Assembly: GCF_003933245.1 (NCBI RefSeq)
Contig: NZ_QUSX01000001.1
Location: 1,302,001 to 1,366,000 of the forward strand
Source: Maribacter algicola
GTDB taxonomy: Bacteria > Bacteroidota > Bacteroidia > Flavobacteriales > Flavobacteriaceae
DNA: 64,000 nucleotides
Direction: 5' to 3'
This document shows, piece after piece, positions 34,848 through 42,702 of this stretch; position 1 is the first letter of the stretch, and each line of letters begins with the position of its first letter. The notes beneath the pieces were generated by a model. The model was not told the DNA's origin and did no database searches. It worked only from the letters and a program-made list of their open reading frames with translations. Made by a program: the position numbers and the translations under genes.

Positions 34848-36074
34848 TTACAGATTGATTTTTTCGAAAAGGACCGCACCTATTTTTGAGACAATCCCAA
34901 CCACCAGGGCATTCCCCATAAAAAAGGCCCTTTTGGTATCGCTTATGCCCTTCAATTGGGTATGATTGTCCGGGAACATGTTCAAGCGTTCCAATTCCAT
35001 GGGCGTCAGACGGCGCAGGCCTTTGGAGGTTTGAACCACATGTTTAAATCGCGACGGACTTTTTCCTCCCTCCCCGGTAATGATGGTTCTGGAAGCATTG
35101 TCCAAGGCATCGGGGAACACCATGGCGCCTTCGCTATAATTGTAACTGAATCCGTTTTTAGCGGTTCGCACCTCCTTTTTGGCACCTTTTAAATACTCCC
35201 ATTTTGCCACATCTTGTTCATCAATGAAATATTCCCTTGGAACAGTGTCTTTTTGAAGGATGTCACCAAGGACCATTTTTACATCATCGTAATCGGCCTT
35301 GGTCTTTAGGGTCGTGACTTTTCCTTCCACAAAGACCCCGGTATTATCAAAAGGCGACAATTTTTGGCCTTTGTTAAAGTTTTCGGACAACGAGACCAAA
35401 TCCCCTTCTAAATGGAACTCCTGCGATTTGGCCGAATCTACTAGCACCGGAAAGGCATCAGCCAAAATACCCTCCTGTAGTAGCCATGTTTCGGCACCCG
35501 ATTTTTTTAGTTTTTTATAGATTTCAGTGCTTTTGTGATAGCCCAGAAAAAAAATACGCCTTCTCCGCTGGGGCATCCCATAATCCGCCGCATTGATAAC
35601 GCGCCATTCCACGGCATAGCCCAGTTCCTCCAAACTTTTGAGCATGATGGCAAAATCCCGCCCTCGTTGGTTGGAGGGAGATTTCAGCAAACGGTCTACG
35701 TTCTCCAAGAACAGGTATTTTGGTGGTTGTTTTTTTTCGGATAAAATCCGTTGGATGCTCCACCACAACACCCCTTTTTTTCCGATCAATCCTTTGGAGT
35801 TTTGCAAGGTGGTCGCTACGGAATAATCCTGACAAGGAAATCCTCCCACCAATATATCGGCATCTGGAATAGTATCCGTTGGTACTTCTGAAATATCGGA
35901 ATTCACGTGGTTTTCAGTTCCAAATCTGGCCTCGTACACCAGGGATGCATGCTGGGTCTTGGTGCTGGGTTCCCACTGATTGCTCCAGACAACTTCAAAA
36001 TTCCCGGTTTGCTCCAATCCCAGACGAAAGCCGCCCACACCAGCAAAAAGTTCAATTACTCGTAATTTGATCAC
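34848..36074 (-). CDS. DNA (cytosine-5-)-methyltransferase
   Basis: 408 residues. Motif I LFAGVGGFRLGL (residues 9-20), motif IV GGFPCQDYS with catalytic Cys81, motif VI LENVDRLL (123-130), motif VIII QRRRRIFFLG (169-178), and motifs IX/X near RRLTPMELERLN and GNALVVGIV at the end. A target recognition region (about 200-340) is unlike anything I can assign. Length fits a Dcm-like type II methylase. It methylates cytosine in a site that I cannot predict, and probably protects against the nuclease gene 9 bp downstream. Confidence 0.92.
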   Translation of the reverse strand: MIKLRVIELFAGVGGFRLGLEQTGNFEVVWSNQWEPSTKTQHASLVYEARFGTENHVNSDISEVPTDTIPDADILVGGFPCQDYSVATTLQNSKGLIGKKGVLWWSIQRILSEKKQPPKYLFLENVDRLLKSPSNQRGRDFAIMLKSLEELGYAVEWRVINAADYGMPQRRRRIFFLGYHKSTEIYKKLKKSGAETWLLQEGILADAFPVLVDSAKSQEFHLEGDLVSLSENFNKGQKLSPFDNTGVFVEGKVTTLKTKADYDDVKMVLGDILQKDTVPREYFIDEQDVAKWEYLKGAKKEVRTAKNGFSYNYSEGAMVFPDALDNASRTIITGEGGKSPSRFKHVVQTSKGLRRLTPMELERLNMFPDNHTQLKGISDTKRAFFMGNALVVGIVSKIGAVLFEKINL

Positions 36075-36171
36075 ACTGTTACTTTTAGCTCAACTTTTAT
36101 ATTTAAAAATCTTCTATCAAGGTTTCTTTGGGGCTAATGTAACCAAATTATATAATGAGATCCAAGTACTA

Positions 36172-36205
36172 TTTGAAGTAAAAAAGACGGGATTCTTTAC
36201 TTTTA
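36172..36205 (+). promoter_or_regulatory. Probable promoter of NlpC/P60 lipoprotein gene
   Basis: TTTG at 36172-36175 and TACTTTTA at 36198-36205 (7 of 8 to TAnnTTTG), spacer 22 bases, 13 bp before the ATG. Confidence 0.4.
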
Positions 36206-36217
36206 CAAAAAAACCAC

Positions 36218-37408
36218 ATGCATTATTTCTCCAAGATCTTAATAATTCTTTTGCTATTGGTCCTAGGGTGCAACAGCAAAGAGGGTGTAAACGAAAATTT
36301 AGAGGCTTACATTGAAGCAATAAAAAAGGAACATGCTCCCGATAAAAGGGTTGCTTTATTCAATATTGAAGGCAAGCATTCTGCGGATGGTTGGACCCTT
36401 ATAGGTGAAAGCAACCTTCCCGATGCGGTTTTTGCCCTTAAAGGGAAATTGAACGAAGTCGGTCTGGCATATACCGATAGCATAAAAATCCTACCGGACG
36501 CTAGTTTGAAGGGCAAACACGTTGCCTTGGTGACAAATTCCGTCGCCAACTTACGAAGCGAGCCCAAACACTCGGCCGAGCTTTCCACACAGGCCACTTT
36601 GGGAACCCCGGTAAAAGTTTGGAAAAAGGAAGGAGGATGGTACTATATTCAAACCCCTGATAAATACCTTGCCTGGGTAAATTCTGGCGAAATCTCGTTA
36701 ATGACCGATGCCGAACAGGAGGCTTGGACAAACCAGAAAAAGATTATTTACACGAATACCTATGGGCATGTTTTTTCGGGCATCGATGCACAAACACGGG
36801 TATCAGATTTGGTGGCCGGCAGCATTTTGGAAACAACCGGAGAAGGCATGGATTTTTATACGGTTCGTTTCCCCGATGGCCGGGAAGGCTTCGTAAAAAA
36901 GGAAGAGGCGTCACCTTATAATAGTTGGTTGGGCACTCTGGACCGGAGCCAGGAATCCCTTGTGGCGACTTCCAAAACGCTCATGGGCGTACCCTATCTT
37001 TGGGGCGGCACGTCTACCAAGGGCATGGATTGCAGCGGCTTTACCAAAACCATCTATTTCTTGAACGGGTTGATTATACCAAGGGATGCCTCACAGCAAG
37101 TACATGCGGGGGTTCCTATTGATTCTACCAAGAGCTTCGACCAACTTCAAAAAGGGGATTTGTTGTTTTTTGGACGGAAAGCCACGGATTCAACGGCCGA
37201 AAAAGTGGTGCATGTAGGCATGTGGATCGGCAATAATGAATTTATCCATGCATCGGACCGAGTACGCATCAGCAGTATGGACAAGGATGCCGAAAACTAT
37301 GACGAATATAATTTGAACAGGTACCTAAGAAGTAAGCGGGTTTTGGGCCAAGAAGACGAGGCCTTGATCAACCTTGAACGAAACTACACATTCTATAATT
37401 CGAATTAA
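36218..37408 (+). CDS. NlpC/P60 peptidoglycan endopeptidase lipoprotein with SH3 domains
   Basis: 396 residues. Lipobox LVLGC (Cys18). SH3b-like parts cover about 100-230 (VANLRSEPKHSAEL at about 109-122; GWYYIQTPDKYLAWV; TVRFPDGREGFVKK). The C-terminal NlpC/P60 domain (about 245-380) has PYLWGGTSTKGMDCSGF with catalytic Cys272, VHVGMWIG with His332, and FIHASD with His344. The family cuts D-iGlu/mDAP-type peptide bonds in peptidoglycan and acts in the periplasm or at the outer membrane. It lies tail-to-tail with the symporter gene, 12 bp apart. Confidence 0.92.
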   Translation: MHYFSKILIILLLLVLGCNSKEGVNENLEAYIEAIKKEHAPDKRVALFNIEGKHSADGWTLIGESNLPDAVFALKGKLNEVGLAYTDSIKILPDASLKGKHVALVTNSVANLRSEPKHSAELSTQATLGTPVKVWKKEGGWYYIQTPDKYLAWVNSGEISLMTDAEQEAWTNQKKIIYTNTYGHVFSGIDAQTRVSDLVAGSILETTGEGMDFYTVRFPDGREGFVKKEEASPYNSWLGTLDRSQESLVATSKTLMGVPYLWGGTSTKGMDCSGFTKTIYFLNGLIIPRDASQQVHAGVPIDSTKSFDQLQKGDLLFFGRKATDSTAEKVVHVGMWIGNNEFIHASDRVRISSMDKDAENYDEYNLNRYLRSKRVLGQEDEALINLERNYTFYNSN

Positions 37409-37420
37409 TCACAACTTTTT

Positions 37421-38941
37421 CTATTTTCCAAAGACATGGTCCAAATGTGCTTTGTCTGGTTTTCGGGCCTTACTTAAACGACTTACTACCACATAGGTAA
37501 GCATCGACAACAGAAAAGCAGGTATTATTTCGTGTACGTCCTTTAAGGACTCATAATTGAACCTAAAGACAAAACGCCAAACAATATTCGTCAACATTCC
37601 CACGACCATAGAGGCCAAGGCACCCATATCCGTCCCCCATTTTAAATAGAGGCCTCCAAATATGGCCGGAAAAAAGCTTGCCGCGAATACGGCACCCGCA
37701 AAGGCGGTAAGCTCCACAATTCCTGCGATTGGGTAAAGTGTCAACAAGAAAACGAACAAACAGTAAATGGCCATGAACCATTTGGTCCTGGGAATTATCT
37801 TGGATTCTTGCATCGGCTTTGCCACATGCCAAATGTCCTTGACAAAAGCGGTTCCTATAATGATAATGACGGATGCCAAGGAGGACATTCCGGCAGCGAA
37901 CAAGCCGGCTACACAAATGCCGCTTACCAGTTTATTATCAAACTTGTCCAGCATAAACCCTATGACTTCATCCGTATGGTTTATAAGATAATTGGCCTCT
38001 TCTGGAGTTGCCATACCATGTACCAAAGCGCCCAATCCCATCACGCACACTAAGGAAATCCCTAGGAAAACAGGCGTCCATATCATGGCGAACCGCATGC
38101 TTTTAGTGTTGTTGACCGAGTAAAAACGGATGAGGTTTTTGGGTTCCGAAATCTGTTTCATACCCACAGAGAGCCCAATCCCCAAGATATACAGAAACGA
38201 TACCAACTCCCCAAAGGTCACCAATCCGGAATTTATTGGTACGCCCGCTTTGGACAAGTGGTCCGTGTTCGACACCACTTCGAAAAGATTATCCACGCCA
38301 CCCACGTACATAAACGGAATGGCCAACATCAAAATGGCCACCCCGAACATGATGATACCCTGTATCGCATCCGTCCAAAGCACACTGTACATGCCACCCC
38401 AAATGGTATAGGCACAGGTAACCGCTATAATGGCGAACGAACCATATTCATAGGGAATATCCAACACGGACGTAAGCACGTGGGCGCATCCTTTGGCGAT
38501 GCCTACCATATACCAAAGCGTTGCAAAAAGGATGATAACTGCGGAAAGCACCCTGATTGTTTGCGCCAAGGAACTCTTATATCGAAGATGAAAATAATCC
38601 GGGATGGTGAACGACTTTAACCGTGCAGTTTGGAACCGCATTTTGGGGCCCAGTAATTGCCAGGAAATAACACAAAAGAAGGTCCAAATGAAACCCATCC
38701 AAGCCCAGGAAAGGCCGAGCTCAAAGGATTTTCCAGCCTGGCCAATATACGTGTTCGTACTGGCCGATGTCGAAAAGAAGGCCAAGGAAATCACCCATCC
38801 CGGGATTTCCCTTTTGGCCACATAAAAACCTTCAACACCTTCCGATGCTTTCTTTTTAAAATACCAGCCAATGTATAGGCATCCGCCCACATAAATTGCC
38901 GTTAAGATAAGGGTTACGTAGTGCTCGTAAAAGTAATCCAT
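37421..38941 (-). CDS. Sodium:solute symporter (SSS family)
   Basis: 506 residues, about 13 membrane segments. N-terminal half holds SLAFFSTSASTNTYIGQAGKSFELGLSWAW (as SLAFFSTSASTNTYIGQAG), VITCAYTIWGGMYSVLWTDAIQGIIMFG (as AYTIWGGMYSVLWTDAIQG), the SSS signature region. Family members move sugars, amino acids, monocarboxylates or vitamins with Na+. The start ATG overlaps the stop of a 39-residue gene as TGATG, so translation is coupled. An acyl-CoA ligase gene upstream on the same strand suggests that the solute is a carboxylate, but this is inference. Confidence 0.92.
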   Translation of the reverse strand: MDYFYEHYVTLILTAIYVGGCLYIGWYFKKKASEGVEGFYVAKREIPGWVISLAFFSTSASTNTYIGQAGKSFELGLSWAWMGFIWTFFCVISWQLLGPKMRFQTARLKSFTIPDYFHLRYKSSLAQTIRVLSAVIILFATLWYMVGIAKGCAHVLTSVLDIPYEYGSFAIIAVTCAYTIWGGMYSVLWTDAIQGIIMFGVAILMLAIPFMYVGGVDNLFEVVSNTDHLSKAGVPINSGLVTFGELVSFLYILGIGLSVGMKQISEPKNLIRFYSVNNTKSMRFAMIWTPVFLGISLVCVMGLGALVHGMATPEEANYLINHTDEVIGFMLDKFDNKLVSGICVAGLFAAGMSSLASVIIIIGTAFVKDIWHVAKPMQESKIIPRTKWFMAIYCLFVFLLTLYPIAGIVELTAFAGAVFAASFFPAIFGGLYLKWGTDMGALASMVVGMLTNIVWRFVFRFNYESLKDVHEIIPAFLLSMLTYVVVSRLSKARKPDKAHLDHVFGK

Positions 38942-39060
38942 CAGTGCTCTGGATTATGGTCGTTTTCCTCTACATGAATATCCCTTTTAAGGACCAACGC
39001 TGCGTTGATGATGACTAGAATTAAGATGCCGATATATGGAATCCAGGTTAAAAAATCCAT
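38941..39060 (-). CDS. Small symporter-associated membrane peptide (39 aa)
   Basis: ATG at 39060, stop TGA sharing bases with the ATG of the symporter (TGATG). One hydrophobic helix (residues 4-24: LTWIPYIGILILVIINAALV) is followed by an acidic and His-rich tail (EENDHNPEH). Several SSS symporters have a short accessory peptide next to them, which fits this position. It begins 16 bp after the stop of the acyl-CoA ligase, so the three genes form an operon. No sequence family recognised. Confidence 0.7.
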   Translation of the reverse strand: MDFLTWIPYIGILILVIINAALVLKRDIHVEENDHNPEH

Positions 39061-39076
39061 GGTTTGGTTATTTGGT

Positions 39077-40555
39077 TTAAAACAGTTTTTTTACCTCATT
39101 TTTGGTGACCTTGCCCAGGACGTTTCTGGGCAGCTCCCGTTGCATTATGTATTTCCTCGGAATTTTATATCCGGGCATTTGGGTCTTTAGCCAAGTATTC
39201 AACACGTCCGTTTTTATGGCTTCGCCAGACGGAACCAGGCACGCTGCAATGACCTCGCCCCACTCTTCATCGGGCAGGCCAACTACGGCACAATCGGCAA
39301 TTTCCTCATGCTTTCTTAGTACATCCTCAATTTCCAAGGCAGATATCTTATATCCGCCAGACTTGATAATATCCACACTGTCCCGGCCCAAGATCTTGTA
39401 AAGTCCGTCGTTGAGCATACCGATATCGCCCGTAATGAACCAACCGTCTTTAGTAAAGGCTTTTGCCGTTGCATCGGGTTTTTGCCAATATTCCTTGAAC
39501 ACACTTGGTCCCTTTATCTGGAACTCTCCCGGTTCGTTGGCCCCTACAGGATTGTTCTCCTGGTCAACCAAGCGCATTTCTACCGTTGGCAAGGGCAAAC
39601 CAACATGGCCAGGCCTACGTTCCCCGCGATAGGAATTGGAAAGGCCCATGCCAATCTCCGTCATTCCATAACGCTCTAAAAGGGTTTGCCCCGAAATGGT
39701 ACGCCATTTTTCAAGCACAGGTACAGGTAAGGCGGCAGACCCAGAGACCATCAATCGCAGTTTGGAGGCCGCTTCGGACATTTTTTTCCTTTCCCCGTCG
39801 CTCGCATGATCCCAAAAGGCAATCAGTTTGTAATAAATCGTCGGCACCGCCATAAAAAGGGTGAGTCTTCCAGAACAAATAATTTCCCAAACCTTTTCAT
39901 CGTTGAACTTCGGTAAAAATTCGCAACAGGCGCCACTCCATAGCGCACAGCTCATCACATTGATAATCCCATGGACATGATGTAAGGGAAGAATATTAAG
40001 AATATAGTCGTCCTTTTCCCATTCCCAGGCCTGCACCAAGGCTGTAATCTGTGCCTCAATATTGGCATGTGTCGTTACGACTCCTTTGGGTTTGCTTGTA
40101 GTACCACTGGTATATAAAATCATGGCCCTTCTGTCTGGGGAAAGATCGGGCAGATTGGAATTGTTTTCAGCAAACATTGCTTCCATAGGAACCACGGAAA
40201 TACCCAAGGCGGCTTCCAAAGGCCTTAAAAAGTTCACATAATCTTCATGGGCAATGACTATTTCCGCCTGTGTGTCCTCTAGCACATATTCAATGGAGGG
40301 CAAAGGATGTAATACGCATAGCGGAACCGCGATGCCGCCCGCTTTCCAAATTCCCCATTGAATTGCGGTATATTCAAAAGAAGGAGGCACTAAAAATGTG
40401 ATTCGAGCCTCTTTAAGGTCTACGGTATCTGATAATAAATTGGCGGCTACGGCTTCTGCCGATGCTATAAGTTCGTTATAGGTATATTCCGTATTGTTTG
40501 AAACTAGGGCTTTTCTAGTGCCAAAATCCTTGGCGCGGTCAAATAGTTTTAACAT
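39077..40555 (-). CDS. Acyl-CoA synthetase, ACSF3/malonyl-CoA-ligase-like
   Basis: 492 residues. ATP motif YTSGTTSKPKG (148-158), YGMTEIGM (near 293), GYKISALEIEDVLR, and C-terminal catalytic Lys482 in NVLGKVTKNEV are all present. The phrase RYGMTEIGMGLSNSYRGERRPGHVGLPLP (read as RYGMTEIGMGLSNSYRGE and RRPGHVGLPLP) is typical of ACSF3/MatB proteins that activate malonate or methylmalonate. Fatty acyl ligases are normally longer. It probably converts an imported carboxylate to its CoA ester in the cytoplasm, together with the symporter gene behind it. Only the ligase chemistry is certain. Confidence 0.88.
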   Translation of the reverse strand: MLKLFDRAKDFGTRKALVSNNTEYTYNELIASAEAVAANLLSDTVDLKEARITFLVPPSFEYTAIQWGIWKAGGIAVPLCVLHPLPSIEYVLEDTQAEIVIAHEDYVNFLRPLEAALGISVVPMEAMFAENNSNLPDLSPDRRAMILYTSGTTSKPKGVVTTHANIEAQITALVQAWEWEKDDYILNILPLHHVHGIINVMSCALWSGACCEFLPKFNDEKVWEIICSGRLTLFMAVPTIYYKLIAFWDHASDGERKKMSEAASKLRLMVSGSAALPVPVLEKWRTISGQTLLERYGMTEIGMGLSNSYRGERRPGHVGLPLPTVEMRLVDQENNPVGANEPGEFQIKGPSVFKEYWQKPDATAKAFTKDGWFITGDIGMLNDGLYKILGRDSVDIIKSGGYKISALEIEDVLRKHEEIADCAVVGLPDEEWGEVIAACLVPSGEAIKTDVLNTWLKTQMPGYKIPRKYIMQRELPRNVLGKVTKNEVKKLF

Positions 40556-40579
40556 TATGGGTCGGTTAGGTTACAATTG

Positions 40580-40682
40580 CTAAGGGTTCAAGGCAAAGGC
40601 AATTATTTTATTCCCTTTTTTTGTGCCCAGTTTTTCCCCGTCACAAGCGATGGCAATATACTGCTTTACATTAAATTCGAAA
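40580..40682 (-). pseudogene. 3' remnant of a second PQQ-dehydrogenase-like gene
   Basis: On the minus strand this codes FEFNVKQYIAIACDGEKL then GTKKGNKIIAFALNP and stop, the last 33 or so residues of the quinoprotein at 42703-44826. By hand alignment 87 of 99 bases are identical, and 8 of 11 changed codons are synonymous, so the lost gene was functional for some time. Nothing of its upstream part remains; it ends at the acyl-CoA ligase leader. Confidence 0.85.
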
Positions 40683-41318
40683 AAATGTTGAATTACCACC
40701 CACTTTAATTAGAATTTCTTCTCAGATGAATTAATTGGTTGCTAAATACAACCAATAAGCATTATATAGACCTGTCATTTTTGATCTTGATTGAAGCCAT
40801 CAGTTTAGCTCAACACTTGTTTTGAAACAATATTTATAGACTTGAAAAAGGGTTTATATAAAATCAACATAACTATTTAGAAAGGATACAAAACAGAATT
40901 CTGGTTTTAGACAACATTACTGAAGTTGCACAAAAAAGGAAAACATTTAGATTTCTTATATGAAAAGACCAGACTTAACAAAAATTTAAAATCGTAGCAA
41001 AAAATTAAACAGGCCCATCTGGCTTTGAAATCTTAATCAAAAATTGTCAAATAAAAGAGCATTATTCACGTTACGTAATGGGTTGAAACAATTTACCCCA
41101 AGGAATGAAAACACTGAATGGCTTTTGATAGGATATATCGCCCCTAAAGAATGTCAATTATGAATAATTGAAAACCAAAAAATAGGTTGCTCTTAATCAA
41201 AAATCAGAAGACGCTTGTTACCCATCGAAATATTTCAAAAACACTTTGAAATCAAATTAATATAGTTTCCCTCTCAATTGTTTTGATAATTTTATTTCTA
41301 GACAAACTAATGACAAAT
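40683..41318. other. A/T-rich intergenic region of 636 bp
   Basis: No gene or RNA is visible. The base composition is clearly A/T-richer than the neighbouring genes. The short sequence CTTAATCAAAAAT occurs twice (about 41031 and 41191). It lies between the quinoprotein remnant and a barrel-like protein gene. Confidence 0.5.
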
Positions 41319-42542
41319 ATGAAAAAATGCCTATTACTATCCTCCTTTCTAATTATTAGTTTTAAAGGTTTTGCACAAATATCTTTTGAGAAGGGGTATT
41401 TCATAGATAATTCCGGACAAATTTTTGATTGCTTTATTAGGAATGTGGATTGGAAAGACAACCCAGTTGATTTTGAGTATAAACTTTCAAAAGAAGGCAA
41501 ACCCAAAAGAACTTCTCTTATTTACATTAAAGAGTTTGGGATAGGAACTTCTGTTAAGTTTGTTCGAGCAACAGTAAATATTGACAAGTCTAGTGAGGAC
41601 CTCAATAGAATGGGAAAGGATAGAAACCCTATTTTTGAAAAGGAAAATGTTTTCCTGGAAGTATTGACAAAAGGATATGCTAGTTTATACCAATATCGCA
41701 ACGGAGGCTTAAAACGATTCTTTTATTCGATAGACGCAAACCAGATCGAGCCATTAGTTTTCAAGTATTACTTGATTGATAAAGACAAAAAGGGAACAAA
41801 TAACCGATTTAAACAACAATTATGGAATGAATTAAGTTGTGCAGGAATAAAAAAGGAACAGTTAGAGAAATTGACCTATACAAAAAACAGCCTTACCAAT
41901 TATTTTATAAAATTCAACGAGTGTAGTGGCCAACAATTTAAGGTTTTCGGCACGAAATCTAAATATGACTTCTTCAATTTTACAGTTAGGCCTCGCATAA
42001 ATAGATCATCATTGGTTGTTTCGAATTTTTTTGGAGGGTCAAAATATGCAGATTTTGGGAGTAAAACTGGATTAGGTTTTGGTATTGAAACAGAGTTTGT
42101 TTTGCCTTTTCAAAAGAACAAATGGGGACTAATAATTGAGCCAACTTACCATATGGGCTTTAAAGAAACAAAAACAACCGATATAAATGATGGTTCGGGG
42201 GCTAATTCAATAGCTAGTTTATCATATAGTTCTATTGAACTACCAGTGGGGCTTCGGCATTATTTTTTTCTTAAAGAAAAATCCAAATTGTTTATAAATG
42301 CTTCCTATGTATACGACATTAATTCTGAAACTACTTTAATTATTCAAAGAACAGATAACCCTACGATAACTACATTGACAGGCAAAAGTTCAACCAATTG
42401 GGCATTTGGCATAGGCCTTAAAGTAGACAGATTCAGTTTAGAGGCTCGGTATTTTACCAATAGAGACATTATAAGTGACTTTTTTGCCTGGGACTCTCAG
42501 TATAATGCCTTTTCTATGATTTTAGGGTATACTGTCTTTTAA
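41319..42542 (+). CDS. Uncharacterised outer membrane barrel-like protein
   Basis: 407 residues from ATG at 41319 (an ATG nine bases upstream is also possible). Signal peptide MKKCLLLSSFLIISFKGFAQ. The first half (21-200) is unfamiliar (FEKGYFIDNSGQIFDCFIRN). From about 215 on there are alternating beta strands with conserved layout GFGIETEFVLPF, WGLIIEPTYHMGFKE, SIELPVGLRHYFF, KLFINASYVYD, WAFGIGLKVDRFSLEARYF and a final aromatic SMILGYTVF, fitting a PorT-like or opacity-type outer membrane barrel. It is much A/T-richer than its neighbours, stands alone on the plus strand between genes on the minus strand, and lies between the quinoprotein remnant and the intact quinoprotein, so it may be acquired DNA. 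Confidence 0.65.
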   Translation: MKKCLLLSSFLIISFKGFAQISFEKGYFIDNSGQIFDCFIRNVDWKDNPVDFEYKLSKEGKPKRTSLIYIKEFGIGTSVKFVRATVNIDKSSEDLNRMGKDRNPIFEKENVFLEVLTKGYASLYQYRNGGLKRFFYSIDANQIEPLVFKYYLIDKDKKGTNNRFKQQLWNELSCAGIKKEQLEKLTYTKNSLTNYFIKFNECSGQQFKVFGTKSKYDFFNFTVRPRINRSSLVVSNFFGGSKYADFGSKTGLGFGIETEFVLPFQKNKWGLIIEPTYHMGFKETKTTDINDGSGANSIASLSYSSIELPVGLRHYFFLKEKSKLFINASYVYDINSETTLIIQRTDNPTITTLTGKSSTNWAFGIGLKVDRFSLEARYFTNRDIISDFFAWDSQYNAFSMILGYTVF

Positions 42543-42702
42543 TAGATGTTTATTAATTCCAGAGAATTTAAATCAAAACAATAGGATTCATTTTAGCTAT
42601 CCGAAACAGCCAGCGCCAAACTATTCTTTTTTATTGAACCAAGACTTGTTATGGGAAAAACAAGGGATGAATGGCCAGTCTTATATTTATATAACAGACT
42701 AG

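Noticed and set aside
40683..41318. Possible mobile element ends
   Set aside because: No transposase, terminal inverted repeats or target duplication visible; only the quinoprotein remnant and the A/T-rich composition remain as signs of past exchange.
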